Of a DNA stretch of 8,546 bases, positions 1 to 5,862 are shown in pieces (the stretch's first letter is position 1; every line of letters starts with the position of its first letter). A program made the translations under genes and the position numbers. The notes beneath the pieces are model-generated. The model was not told the DNA's origin, made no database searches, and saw only the letters and a list, made by a program, of their open reading frames with translations. The stretch lies in the NCBI GenBank assembly GCA_019309245.1, contig JAFDGP010000094.1, positions 1 through 8,546 on the forward strand. The letters run 5' to 3'. This stretch comes from Deltaproteobacteria bacterium. Lineage in GTDB: Bacteria > Desulfobacterota > Desulfobacteria > Desulfobacterales > C00003060.

Positions 1-425
1 AGAAAGGTGCCGGACTCGGGATCAGCGGCCCCTTGTCGAATCATGCAGACCTTTCCTTTGACCTTCAGGATGTGCCCGACATGGTGCCCGCCCTGGCGAT
101 CGTGTGTGCCTTTCGACAAGGTAAGAGCATCCTAAGACACATTGCGCACCTGCGGGTCAAGGAATCGGACAGGGTAGCTGCGCTGGCCAACGAGTTGAAG
201 AAGCTGGGGGTTCGCGTAGAGGAAAAACAAGACCGGATGACCATTCAAGGCCCCCCTGTACGGGGGGCGAACATATCCTGTTATGATGACCACCGCATCG
301 CCATGAGCTTTGCCGTGGCCGGACTGGGCATTGACGGGGTCGTCATTACCGACCCTGACTGTGTGCGCAAGTCTTTCCCGAACTTTTGGCAGACACTGGC
401 ATCCCTGGGGAGTGAACAACCATGA
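1..425 (+). CDS. aroA: 3-phosphoshikimate 1-carboxyvinyltransferase (EPSP synthase), C-terminal part
   Basis: EPSP synthase joins phosphoenolpyruvate to shikimate-3-phosphate, the sixth shikimate-pathway step, in the cytoplasm. The gene enters from the left edge; complete codons begin at base 3 and it ends with TGA at 423-425. Roughly the last 140 residues are visible. They carry the conserved RVKESDR motif, used in substrate and PEP binding, and the DDHRIAMSFAVAGL segment matching the family's (N/D)DHRMAM motif. The tail, ITDPDCVRKSFPNFWQ, matches the usual 'DPxCxxKxFPxF' ending. Nothing looks broken in the visible part. The stop overlaps the aroQ start (ATGA), which indicates a translationally coupled operon. 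The N-terminal domain lies outside the window, so the true start cannot be given. Identity is secure from the motifs and from the aro neighbours. Confidence 0.96.
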   Translation, partial: KGAGLGISGPLSNHADLSFDLQDVPDMVPALAIVCAFRQGKSILRHIAHLRVKESDRVAALANELKKLGVRVEEKQDRMTIQGPPVRGANISCYDDHRIAMSFAVAGLGIDGVVITDPDCVRKSFPNFWQTLASLGSEQP

Positions 426-886
426 CGACAGGTCGACGCGCGCCGCGGATCCTGATCATCCATGGGCCGAACCTGAATATGCTGGGCCGGCGGGATGCAT
501 CCTGGTACGGCAGGTCCACGCTGGAGGAGATCAACGCAGAGATTCGTCAAGCCGCCCACGTCCTCGGCATGGAGGCTGAAACCTTTCAGTCCAACCACGA
601 AGGGGCTATCGTGGAAAAGCTTCAGCAGGCCGTCTCGGGTTACGATGCAGTCATCATCAACCCTGCGGCCTATACCCATACCAGTATTGCCATCCGGGAC
701 GCCCTGGAGATTCTGGACATTCCCGTTATCGAGGTCCACCTGTCTAATATCTACAAACGGGAGGCGTTCAGACACTGGTCATTTGTTGCCGATGTGGCCA
801 CGGCCCGCATCGCGGGTTTCGGCAAGGCCGGCTATATCATGGCTGTTGAAGCCATCGCAAAAATGGTTGGCAGGACGCAATCCTAA
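422..886 (+). CDS. aroQ: 3-dehydroquinate dehydratase, type II
   Basis: Type II dehydroquinase removes water from 3-dehydroquinate to give 3-dehydroshikimate, the third shikimate step. It works as a cytoplasmic dodecamer in characterised members of the family. The 154-residue length is normal for type II enzymes. Visible motifs in order are IHGPNLNMLG (13-22), the catalytic tyrosine in SWYG (Tyr29), QSNHEG (56-61), INPAAYTHTS (79-88, substrate-binding) and EVHLSNI (104-110) with the catalytic histidine at 106. The ATG at 422 overlaps the aroA stop by four bases. A GGGGAG ribosome-binding site lies at 407-412 inside aroA, nine bases upstream. Its own stop shares one base with the aroK start (TAATG). 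It is the type II enzyme, unrelated in fold to the type I AroD enzyme. Confidence 0.97.
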   Translation: MTTGRRAPRILIIHGPNLNMLGRRDASWYGRSTLEEINAEIRQAAHVLGMEAETFQSNHEGAIVEKLQQAVSGYDAVIINPAAYTHTSIAIRDALEILDIPVIEVHLSNIYKREAFRHWSFVADVATARIAGFGKAGYIMAVEAIAKMVGRTQS

Positions 887-1425
887 TGGAGCGAAATATT
901 GTCCTGATCGGATACCGGGGCACCGGCAAAACAGCCGTCGGGCGAGCCCTTGCAGATAGACTCCAGGTGCCGTTTTTTGACGCCGATGCCTTTCTGGAAG
1001 CCAAGCTGGGGACAACGATTCAAGATATGGTCGCCCGGAAGGGCTGGTCGTTTTTCAGAGAACGGGAAAAGGAGGTCATTCGGGAATTGTCCGCTGTCAG
1101 AGGCTGTGTGATCGCCACAGGCGGCGGTGCCGTGATGGACCAAGACAATGTGGATTGTCTTGCCGGACATGGCTTTTTTGTCTTGCTCAAGGCGGACATC
1201 GAGACCATGATCCGCAGACTTCAAGGTGATGCGGCGACCTCTGAACAGCGCCCTGCGCTTATGGGAACAAACATTTACGAAGAGACCCGGACCATGATAG
1301 AAAAACGCATGCCGACCTACGAGCGCGTGGCCCAGTTTTCGGTGGATACCACACATCACGGTATCGAAGAGGTGGCTGAAATTATCATCACCCAGGGTTT
1401 GGCCAGTGGCCGTGCTGGCGGTTAA
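886..1425 (+). CDS. aroK: Shikimate kinase
   Basis: Shikimate kinase uses ATP to phosphorylate shikimate at the 3-hydroxyl, the fifth step of the pathway; it is a small cytoplasmic P-loop enzyme. The product is 179 residues, close to the usual 170-180. It shows the Walker A loop GYRGTGKT (9-16), the DAD shikimate/Mg site (32-34), FRERE (57-61) with the substrate-binding arginine Arg58, the GGG substrate motif (79-81) and the lid arginine in QRPAL (Arg122). The ATG at 886 overlaps the last base of the aroQ stop codon, and an AGGA sequence at 872-875 can serve as ribosome-binding site. A 39-base gap then leads to the aroC start. aroK and aroL cannot be told apart from sequence alone, so aroK is used for the gene type. 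Confidence 0.96.
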   Translation: MERNIVLIGYRGTGKTAVGRALADRLQVPFFDADAFLEAKLGTTIQDMVARKGWSFFREREKEVIRELSAVRGCVIATGGGAVMDQDNVDCLAGHGFFVLLKADIETMIRRLQGDAATSEQRPALMGTNIYEETRTMIEKRMPTYERVAQFSVDTTHHGIEEVAEIIITQGLASGRAGG

Positions 1426-1464
1426 AGGATAAAGTTGTTCTAATTTGTCTCTAAGGAGGGATTG

Positions 1465-2526
1465 ATGCCGGGAAACACCTTCGGAAAAGCCTTTGTGGTC
1501 ACCACATGGGGGGAGTCTCATGGCCGAGCCCTCGGCGTGGTCGTCGATGGATGTCCCCCAGCGCTTGCACTGAGCGCAAACGATGTCCAACAAGAACTCA
1601 ACAAGAGACGGCCACAGTCCGCGCCCGCGAGCACGTCCCGAAAGGAGCCCGATCAGGTGGAAATTCTTTCCGGCGTTTTTGAGGGGCGGACAACCGGGAC
1701 CCCGATTTCCATGATCGTCTATAACCGTGACGCCAAGAGCGGGGCATACGACCACCTGAAGAACGTCTTCCGACCCGGACACGGCGATATCACGTACTTC
1801 AAGAAATACGGCATACGGGATCATCGCGGCGGAGGCAGGGCCTCGGGAAGAGAAACACTCGCCCGCGTGGCGGCTGGCGCGGTTGCAAAGGTCTTGCTGG
1901 ACCGGAAAGGAATTGACGTCAAGGCCTATACCATCGAGCTTGCGGGCGTCCGAGTCAGTCGAATTGATATAAAGGCAGTTGGGAAAAACCCTTTTTTTGC
2001 TCCGGACCTTGACGCGGCCCAACGCATGGAAGAAAAGATCAAGCAGATCAAGGAGTCAGGAGATTCCGCCGGCGGCATCGTGGAGGTCACGGTTACGGGA
2101 TGTCCCGCCGGTTTGGGGGAGCCGGTTTTTGACAAGCTGGATGCGGATCTGGCAAAGGCCCTGATGAGCATCGGCGCTGTGAAGGCGGTTGAAATCGGCG
2201 CGGGCATAGAAGCCGCCCGACTGCTCGGATCTCAATGCAATGATGAGATCACCCCGACCGGCTTTTCCACCAACCGCTCCGGAGGCATTCTGGCAGGCAT
2301 CTCAAACGGTGACGACATCGTGGTAAGAGCGGCCGTAAAACCCATTCCTTCCATTCGGATTGTGCAAAACACGATTGACATCCACGCCCGGCCTACCACC
2401 TTATCCGTAAAGGGGCGGCATGACATCTCTGCGATTCCCCGCATTGTGCCCGTGTGCCAGGCCATGGTCCGGCTGACCATCGCGGACCACCTCTTGAGGC
2501 AAAGGGCCATCGCCCAAGCCTTCTAA
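1465..2526 (+). CDS. aroC: Chorismate synthase
   Basis: Chorismate synthase eliminates phosphate from EPSP to give chorismate, the seventh and last shikimate step. The enzyme needs reduced FMN without net redox change. The product is 353 residues, typical for bacterial AroC. Family signatures are present: TWGESHG (14-20), RRPQSAPASTSRKEPDQ (48-64), EGRTTGTPI (73-81), RPGHGD (103-108) and HRGGGRASGRET (120-131), followed by TNRSGGILAGISNGD near the C-terminal third. His19, His106 and the arginines of the glycine-rich signature are all intact. Start choice: ATG at 1465 lies five bases after a strong AGGAGG (1454-1459). The in-frame TTG at 1462 is too close to that site. It is the last gene of the aro operon, and a mobile element begins six bases after its stop codon. 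Confidence 0.97.
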   Translation: MPGNTFGKAFVVTTWGESHGRALGVVVDGCPPALALSANDVQQELNKRRPQSAPASTSRKEPDQVEILSGVFEGRTTGTPISMIVYNRDAKSGAYDHLKNVFRPGHGDITYFKKYGIRDHRGGGRASGRETLARVAAGAVAKVLLDRKGIDVKAYTIELAGVRVSRIDIKAVGKNPFFAPDLDAAQRMEEKIKQIKESGDSAGGIVEVTVTGCPAGLGEPVFDKLDADLAKALMSIGAVKAVEIGAGIEAARLLGSQCNDEITPTGFSTNRSGGILAGISNGDDIVVRAAVKPIPSIRIVQNTIDIHARPTTLSVKGRHDISAIPRIVPVCQAMVRLTIADHLLRQRAIAQAF

Positions 2527-2531
2527 GAAAC

Positions 2532-2725
2532 GAGAGCTTTGCACAACCTTTTACCGGACGTCGGGTCGTTTTGCCTCAAGGCGATATGATCCCGGCCGAG
2601 GCTTGCGGAAGGCCATTGTGGCCCATCGGCACATCGCCTTTCGGCAAAACGACCCGACGTCCGGGCGGGCGAAGGTCCAAAGTGTTGCCCTTAAGGGGGA
2701 GGCAAACAAGTTATGCAAAGGTCTC
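2532..2725. mobile_element. MITE-like non-autonomous element with terminal inverted repeats and 5-bp target duplication
   Basis: A 194-bp non-coding block bears the marks of a transposed element. The left end GAGAGCTTTGCACAAC (2532-2547) matches the reverse complement of the right end, GAGACCTTTGCATAAC (from 2725 inward), at 14 of 16 positions. The block is flanked by a perfect direct repeat GAAAC (2527-2531 and 2726-2730), as expected of a target-site duplication. Inside lies a long palindrome, 2554-2585 pairing with 2633-2664, with 30 of 32 positions complementary. Its loop contains a small GGCCA/TGGCC hairpin. The right part has a further TTGCC/GGCAA hairpin around CCCTTAAGGG. No transposase is encoded, so movement would need an autonomous relative elsewhere. 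The IS family is not assigned. The structure is directly visible; the mobility is inferred from it. Confidence 0.8.
2554..2664. repeat. Long internal palindrome of the MITE-like element
   Basis: The arm at 2554-2575 is perfectly complementary to 2643-2664 (22 bp). After a two-base mismatch on each side, the arms 2578-2585 and 2633-2640 pair for another 8 bp. The 47-base centre holds a GGCCA-TTG-TGGCC mini-hairpin. If transcribed as aroC read-through it would form a very stable stem that could protect or end the aro mRNA. There is no uridine run directly after the stem, so it is not a classic intrinsic terminator. Confidence 0.88.
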
Positions 2726-2748
2726 GAAACGCAATTTGATTGCGTCTC
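2726..2748. other. Hairpin after aroC, partly duplicated by the element insertion
   Basis: GAAACGCAAT (2726-2735) pairs with ATTGCGTCTC (2739-2748) across a TTG loop with one mismatch. The stem's first five bases are the right copy of the element's target duplication. Before insertion this hairpin would have started right after the aroC stop codon. It may be the old 3' end structure of the aro mRNA. No U tract follows, so a terminator role is uncertain. Confidence 0.45.
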
Positions 2749-2785
2749 ACGCAGGGCGCGGCACGGCCACGGGTGGATTATCAGG

Positions 2786-3049
2786 CTACTTCTTGAGCTT
2801 TTTGAAGATGTAGTATCGCAAGGAACACTGGCAAAGATATGAAGAGCCCATCAACAGTGCGAACTTGCACTGTTCAGGGCGATCGTCCCGGCATTCCAGA
2901 AATAAATTCACCCCGATGTCCTCGGCCGGACACAAGTCCTTGAACCCTGACCGATAGCATCGAAAATGCTTCGGGCATTCAAGTTCACGTATAATGTCCT
3001 CAACTTCCCTTTCGATCTTTTGATCAATGTTCATTTGCGGCCCGGGCAT
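2786..3049 (-). CDS. Small cysteine-rich protein of unknown function
   Basis: A protein of 87 residues (82 if the in-frame ATG at 3034 is used) belongs to no family I can name. It carries seven cysteines at 25, 31, 40, 53, 61, 73 and 75, spaced C-x5-C-x8-C-x12-C-x7-C-x11-C-x-C, and ends in a basic IFKKLKK. There is no signal peptide or membrane segment, so the cysteines are more likely to bind a metal or Fe-S cluster in the cytoplasm than to form disulfides. This is inference. The N-terminal 20 residues look like an amphipathic acidic helix. The gene converges on the aro operon, ending just past the MITE-like element. Neither start has a good ribosome-binding site, so the start is uncertain. 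Protein-like composition and ordered cysteines argue that the gene is real. Confidence 0.7.
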   Translation of the reverse strand: MPGPQMNIDQKIEREVEDIIRELECPKHFRCYRSGFKDLCPAEDIGVNLFLECRDDRPEQCKFALLMGSSYLCQCSLRYYIFKKLKK

Positions 3050-3139
3050 GCGCGTCTTTGAAATGATTGTGATGGGAAGAGGTCCCTCATCGGCCGAATC
3101 GGTGCAGGGAAATTCACGAAACTATCGCTTTTATTATCG

Positions 3140-3168
3140 CCCATAATAGCAATCATAAATATTGTCAA
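3140..3168 (-). promoter_or_regulatory. Possible promoter for the cysteine-rich gene
   Basis: On the minus strand a perfect TTGACA (3163-3168) is followed 17 bases later by TATGGG (3140-3145). A better hexamer, TATTAT (3143-3148), lies at only 14 bases. The sequence is AT-rich and lies about 90-100 bases upstream of the cysteine-rich ORF. The -35 match is exact, but the -10 match and spacing are compromised, so this is tentative. Confidence 0.35.
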
Positions 3169-3230
3169 CAAAAAAAATCTCATGGGGGGAGTCAGACTCG
3201 AACGGGACACGGGAGGCTCTGAAAGTAAAC

Positions 3231-3265
3231 AGGCCCCTGGGGTGATTGGGGGACACCAGGGGCCT
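3231..3265. other. GC-rich hairpin, perfect 10-bp stem
   Basis: AGGCCCCTGG (3231-3240) is the exact reverse complement of CCAGGGGCCT (3256-3265), with a 15-base loop. On the + strand it is followed by TTTAAAAGGAGGT, an excellent Shine-Dalgarno. On the minus strand it is followed by GTTTACTTTC, a weak T-rich tail. It could be a leader hairpin on the + strand or a weak terminator on the minus strand. Confidence 0.6.
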
Positions 3266-3267
3266 TT

Positions 3268-3307
3268 AAAAGGAGGTTTCGCACGAACGAGAAGCCTCTC
3301 ATCGTGC
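3268..3307 (+). promoter_or_regulatory. Orphan Shine-Dalgarno within two mutually exclusive hairpins
   Basis: AAAAGGAGGT (3268-3277) is a near-ideal ribosome-binding site, but no ATG, GTG or TTG follows at normal distance; the nearest candidate is ACG at 3283. GAGGTTTC (3273-3280) can pair with GAAGCCTC (3291-3298), hiding the site. Alternatively GCACGA (3281-3286) pairs with TCGTGC (3302-3307) and GAGA (3289-3292) with TCTC (3297-3300), freeing it. The two folds share bases, so they exclude each other. Function is inference only. Confidence 0.35.
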
Positions 3308-3317
3308 CTTGGTTAAA

Positions 3318-3373
3318 GCCCCTGAGAGCAAGCAGACCCAATCGTATGTGTCGAAGGGCGTTCCTTCAGGGGC
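3318..3373. other. Hairpin with GCCCCTGA/TCAGGGGC stem
   Basis: GCCCCTGA (3318-3325) pairs exactly with TCAGGGGC (3366-3373). A competing inner hairpin, GAAGG (3353-3357) with CCTTC (3363-3367), shares two bases with it. The stem core GCCCCT/AGGGGC is the same as in the hairpins at 3231-3265 and 3740-3770. Confidence 0.5.
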
Positions 3374-3380
3374 CACGGAG

Positions 3381-3416
3381 GCAAAGGCAGAGCATCTTGC
3401 CCCGCCAATCCTTTGC
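3381..3416. other. Hairpin, 7-bp stem
   Basis: GCAAAGG (3381-3387) is the reverse complement of CCTTTGC (3410-3416), leaving a 22-base loop. It directly follows the previous stem-loop and adds to the impression of a folded RNA across this region. Confidence 0.4.
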
Positions 3417-3432
3417 AGTTCGGCCTCGGCCG

Positions 3433-3481
3433 GGAGAGTTACGCTGCTCAAAGGGATTGCTCAGCGGTATGGCCTCTCTCC
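3433..3481. other. Two-part stem-loop
   Basis: GGAGAG (3433-3438) pairs with CTCTCC (3476-3481), and inside it CGCTG (3442-3446) pairs with CAGCG (3462-3466). The two helices are separated by an asymmetric internal loop of 3 and 9 bases, with a 15-base terminal loop. The ordered nesting is more RNA-like than a single inverted repeat. Confidence 0.4.
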
Positions 3482-3730
3482 TGTCCTTACAAAACCTCGC
3501 CGTAATGCGCGCAATGAAACCAATGGGCAACGCGTGGCGCCTTTCGTTTGTTATCTTATGAAAATAACGTGCCAACTGGTCATGGAAATCAGTTATTGTT
3601 GAATTTCGATTAGTTATAAAAAATAATGCGCGGTCCATCCTGGTGATTCTGGGTAATTATGGTGCACTACAGGGAAAATAAATACTCATTGTTGGTATCA
3701 AAGGTAATAGACCTTACCGCCGTTGGGGTA

Positions 3731-3770
3731 AAAAAGAAGCCCCTAAGGGGCGGGCGAAATCCTTAGGGGC
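3731..3770 (-). terminator. Rho-independent terminator of the ldcA-mpl-PilZ operon
   Basis: Reading the minus strand, the stem GCCCCTAAGG (complement of 3761-3770) pairs perfectly with CCTTAGGGGC (complement of 3740-3749) over a 12-base loop. TTCTTTTTT follows directly (3731-3739). This is a textbook intrinsic terminator. It lies about 150 bases after the PilZ stop codon and is the natural end of the leftward operon. Confidence 0.85.
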
Positions 3771-3919
3771 CAGAAAACAATCGGACAGTATGTCAATCGC
3801 TGCCCGTGGGTTTTGCCTATCAGGGCCGAGCGCCTGCGTCAAGGAAAATCGGCGTTATTTAAAGATATTACATACTCCCCTGGTAGAGAATCCACAGAAA
3901 ATGGATAGAAAAGACGGCC

Positions 3920-4366
3920 CTAAAAGTCTTTGATCGTCTTTCGGATATATTCCTCCAGATACCGGGTCGGCATTTCAATGTCCACGCCGAACCGACCACC
4001 ACGGCTCCAGGTGACGCGCCCGGACGTCTTCAGGGGCTTTGTCAGGCCCGGGAAGGAAAAGGTCAGGGTTACACTCTGCCCCTCTTCAATCTCCTCAAGC
4101 GAGGCGACCTGGACGCCCCTTGGGCTGATGTTACGGATAACACCCGTCAGGGCCCGGCCATCTGCTACAAAATCTACCGGGATCGCACATGGTCGTCTTT
4201 TGCGTTTCCGGCGTTCCGGGTGCTTCCATTGTTCCAACAGAGCCAAAAGCTTTCGTTGCTCGTCTTCAGGCACGTATTCGATAAATTCGCACAGATTCTC
4301 CAGCAGCCTCTTGAGCCGGACGGTCACTTCGGGCGACCCCGTTTTGGCCTCACCATTTCCCGTCAT
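3920..4366 (-). CDS. PilZ-domain protein (putative cyclic-di-GMP receptor)
   Basis: A protein of 148 residues. Residues 1-50 form a charged, probably helical N-terminal part (RLKRLLENLCEFIEYV). The PilZ domain begins with a very basic stretch, ERRKRKRRP (51-59), that supplies the RxxxR cyclic-di-GMP motif. The second motif, (D/N)xSxxG, appears as NISPRG (79-84), and the beta-barrel runs to about residue 131. Both binding motifs are present, so nucleotide binding is plausible; the target is not indicated. No signal peptide or membrane segment is seen. The gene lies 65 bases after the mpl stop codon on the same strand and ahead of the terminator, so it is probably the last gene of the recycling operon. 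The ATG at 4366 is preceded by a weak GGGGG ribosome-binding site; a nearby out-of-frame ATG is ignored. Confidence 0.9.
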   Translation of the reverse strand: MTGNGEAKTGSPEVTVRLKRLLENLCEFIEYVPEDEQRKLLALLEQWKHPERRKRKRRPCAIPVDFVADGRALTGVIRNISPRGVQVASLEEIEEGQSVTLTFSFPGLTKPLKTSGRVTWSRGGRFGVDIEMPTRYLEEYIRKTIKDF

Positions 4367-4431
4367 CCATCAACCCCCAGAACGCACGCAACGGCCCAAA
4401 GACACATTCGCCGTCGCTCGACCACACCAGA

Positions 4432-5853
4432 TTACAATGCGTCCAGCAGCTTTTCGTGAATGTCATCAAATCCTCCATTGGACATGATCAGAACCACGTC
4501 GTCCGCTTCTACTGCTCCAACCAGGTAATCAATAATTGCGTGGGTATCCGAAAAATAGTGTGCTTGTTTTCCCCGATCTGTGAGATCGTGCACCAACTGT
4601 TCCGACGAAAACCGCTGGTCAACAGGAATCTTGTGTAGCAAAGGAGGCTTTCTGATGCAAATTAAATCCGCGTCGTCGAATGAGGCCACATAACGTTTCT
4701 GAAATACGTCGCGCATGCTTGAATTGGTTCTGGGTTCAAAAACCGCGATCAGCCGCTTTCCCGTATAAAAGGAGCGAGCCGCAGCCAGGGTCTCCCTGAC
4801 CGCAGTGGGATGGTGGGCAAAGTCGTCGATGACCACCACCCCCCGCTTTTCGCCTCGGACTTCCTGACGCCGTTTTACACCTTCAAACGTCTCCAACCCG
4901 TAAGAAATGACCTCCGGGGGCATCCTCAAGTCATCGGCCACCGCAATGGCGGCAAGGCTGTTCATCAGGTTGTGCCGGCCGATAAGGCGTGTCTTAAATC
5001 GTCCGAATCGCTCAGTACGTTTCAACACCTCAAAATGGGTCCATGGCGGTTCAATCCGAACGCCGCCCAACCGCCATGGGGAGCTGGCCTGAACGCCATA
5101 TGCCGCGGTCCAGCATGACGCGGCCGCTAACAGCTGCACAACAACGGGATCCTGATCGTACCCCACGAGCAGTGTCTCTTCGGGCAGGGATGCTACGAAG
5201 CGCTCGAAGGCCGATTTGACATGGTCAAAATCGCGGTAGATGTCTGCGTGATCGAACTCCACACTGGTCAGAATCGCCCGGGACGGGGTGTAGTGCAAAA
5301 ATTTGGGTCCCTTGTCGAAAAATGCGGTGTCGTATTCATCCCCTTCCACAACAAAGTAGGGGCCTTGTCCTACATGGTAGTTACGGTCGAGGTTTTTCAA
5401 AATTCCCCCGATCATAAACCCGGGATCCAGCCCGGCCGCCACCAGCATCCAGGCCAGAAGCGCTGAAGTGGTGGTCTTGCCGTGTGTCCCAGTAACAACC
5501 AACGCGCCCTTGCCGCTCATGAAAAACCGGTGCAGGGCCTGAGGCAAAGAACAATAATGAAGGCCCCTATCGAACATGGCGACCACCTCGGGATTGTTCC
5601 TGGACACCGCGTTTCCTACCACCACAAGATCGGGATGATAAGAAAGGTTTTCTGCCCGAAACCCTTCGAATACCTGAATGCCCAACCCGTGAAGCAGGGT
5701 ACTCATGGGCGGATAAACGTGTTCATCGGAGCCCGTCACTTCGAACCCCGCATCCTTGAACATGCCGGCCAGAGCCCCCATCCCGGTTCCGCAGACCGCG
5801 ATGATATGAACGCTCTTTACATGGGTTGGAATGATGTTTCGGTCCGGATTCAA
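4432..5853 (-). CDS. mpl: UDP-N-acetylmuramate:L-Ala-gamma-D-Glu-meso-DAP ligase (murein tripeptide ligase)
   Basis: Mpl reuses the tripeptide freed from old peptidoglycan by joining it to UDP-MurNAc with ATP in the cytoplasm. The 473-residue product has the three-domain Mur-ligase layout. It shows a Rossmann start with CGTGMGALAG (21-30), GSDEHVYPPMST (41-52), the P-loop TGTHGKTTTS (121-130), EGDEYDTAFFDKGPK (170-184), GRHNLMNSLAAIA (292-304), DDFAHHPTAV (343-352) and FEPRTNSSMR (372-381). The VYPPMS and DEYDTAFFDK segments distinguish Mpl from MurC. The start is TTG at 5853, nine bases after AAAGGAG (5863-5869); no in-frame ATG lies near. The S12 hydrolase gene ends 18 bases upstream. Its presence together with ldcA implies meso-DAP peptidoglycan and a working recycling route. 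Confidence 0.95.
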   Translation of the reverse strand: MNPDRNIIPTHVKSVHIIAVCGTGMGALAGMFKDAGFEVTGSDEHVYPPMSTLLHGLGIQVFEGFRAENLSYHPDLVVVGNAVSRNNPEVVAMFDRGLHYCSLPQALHRFFMSGKGALVVTGTHGKTTTSALLAWMLVAAGLDPGFMIGGILKNLDRNYHVGQGPYFVVEGDEYDTAFFDKGPKFLHYTPSRAILTSVEFDHADIYRDFDHVKSAFERFVASLPEETLLVGYDQDPVVVQLLAAASCWTAAYGVQASSPWRLGGVRIEPPWTHFEVLKRTERFGRFKTRLIGRHNLMNSLAAIAVADDLRMPPEVISYGLETFEGVKRRQEVRGEKRGVVVIDDFAHHPTAVRETLAAARSFYTGKRLIAVFEPRTNSSMRDVFQKRYVASFDDADLICIRKPPLLHKIPVDQRFSSEQLVHDLTDRGKQAHYFSDTHAIIDYLVGAVEADDVVLIMSNGGFDDIHEKLLDAL

Positions 5854-5862
5854 TGATCCTGG

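Larger units (their letters stand above)
3283..3602 (+). pseudogene. Possible small-gene remnant, unknown product
   Basis: The frame ending at TGA 3600-3602 is open from just after the TAA at 3267-3269, about 110 codons. Its translation is not obviously artefactual (for example GIAQRYGLSPVLTKPRRN). A strong Shine-Dalgarno lies upstream, but the codon at the right distance is ACG (3283), in another frame. The first usable start in the long frame is TTG at 3309, about 32 bases from that site. One reading is a former gene whose ATG became ACG and which then suffered a frameshift. Other frames are also open here, and no family is recognised, so this may be chance. Confidence 0.22.
3050..3919. other. 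Gene-poor, hairpin-rich intergenic region
   Basis: These 870 bases hold no gene I can support firmly. From left to right there is an AT-rich stretch with a possible minus-strand promoter (3110-3180), then a run of inverted repeats at 3231-3265, 3281-3307, 3318-3373, 3381-3416 and 3433-3481. A doubtful gene remnant overlaps these (3283-3602). A second AT-rich stretch runs from about 3545 to 3720. A minus-strand terminator follows (3731-3770), and then about 150 bases of 3' untranslated sequence after the PilZ gene. The last part includes GCCGA/TCGGC arms around 3826-3854. Confidence 0.7.

Noticed and set aside
883..2022. A 379-codon minus-strand open frame opposite aroK and aroC
   Set aside because: It lies fully antisense to two genes with intact, diagnostic motifs and shows no family-like sequence; long antisense frames are common in GC-rich coding DNA.
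2454..2842. Two plus-strand open frames crossing the MITE-like element
   Set aside because: They run through inverted repeats and the end of aroC, have no ribosome-binding site, and their translations mirror the palindrome rather than a protein family.
3181..3215. tRNA 3'-end look-alike on the minus strand (CGTTCGAGTCTGACTCCCCC)
   Set aside because: The loop resembles a T-loop, but the five-base T-stem does not pair and no acceptor 5' half, anticodon arm or CCA is found. Also tested as a tmRNA end and rejected.
3317..3341. TPP-riboswitch-like CCTGAGAG...ACCC sequence
   Set aside because: The required downstream GAACCTGAT and GCGTAGGGA motifs are absent and no thiamine gene follows.
3231..3770. 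Repeated GC-rich stems considered as a CRISPR array
   Set aside because: There is no regular repeat-spacer period, the stems differ in flanks and loops, and no cas gene is present.
3795..3860. Cyclic-di-GMP riboswitch-like pieces near the PilZ gene (GACGCA, GGCAAAACC on the minus strand)
   Set aside because: The pieces occur in the wrong order, the conserved helices are missing, and the site lies 3' of the PilZ gene rather than in a leader.
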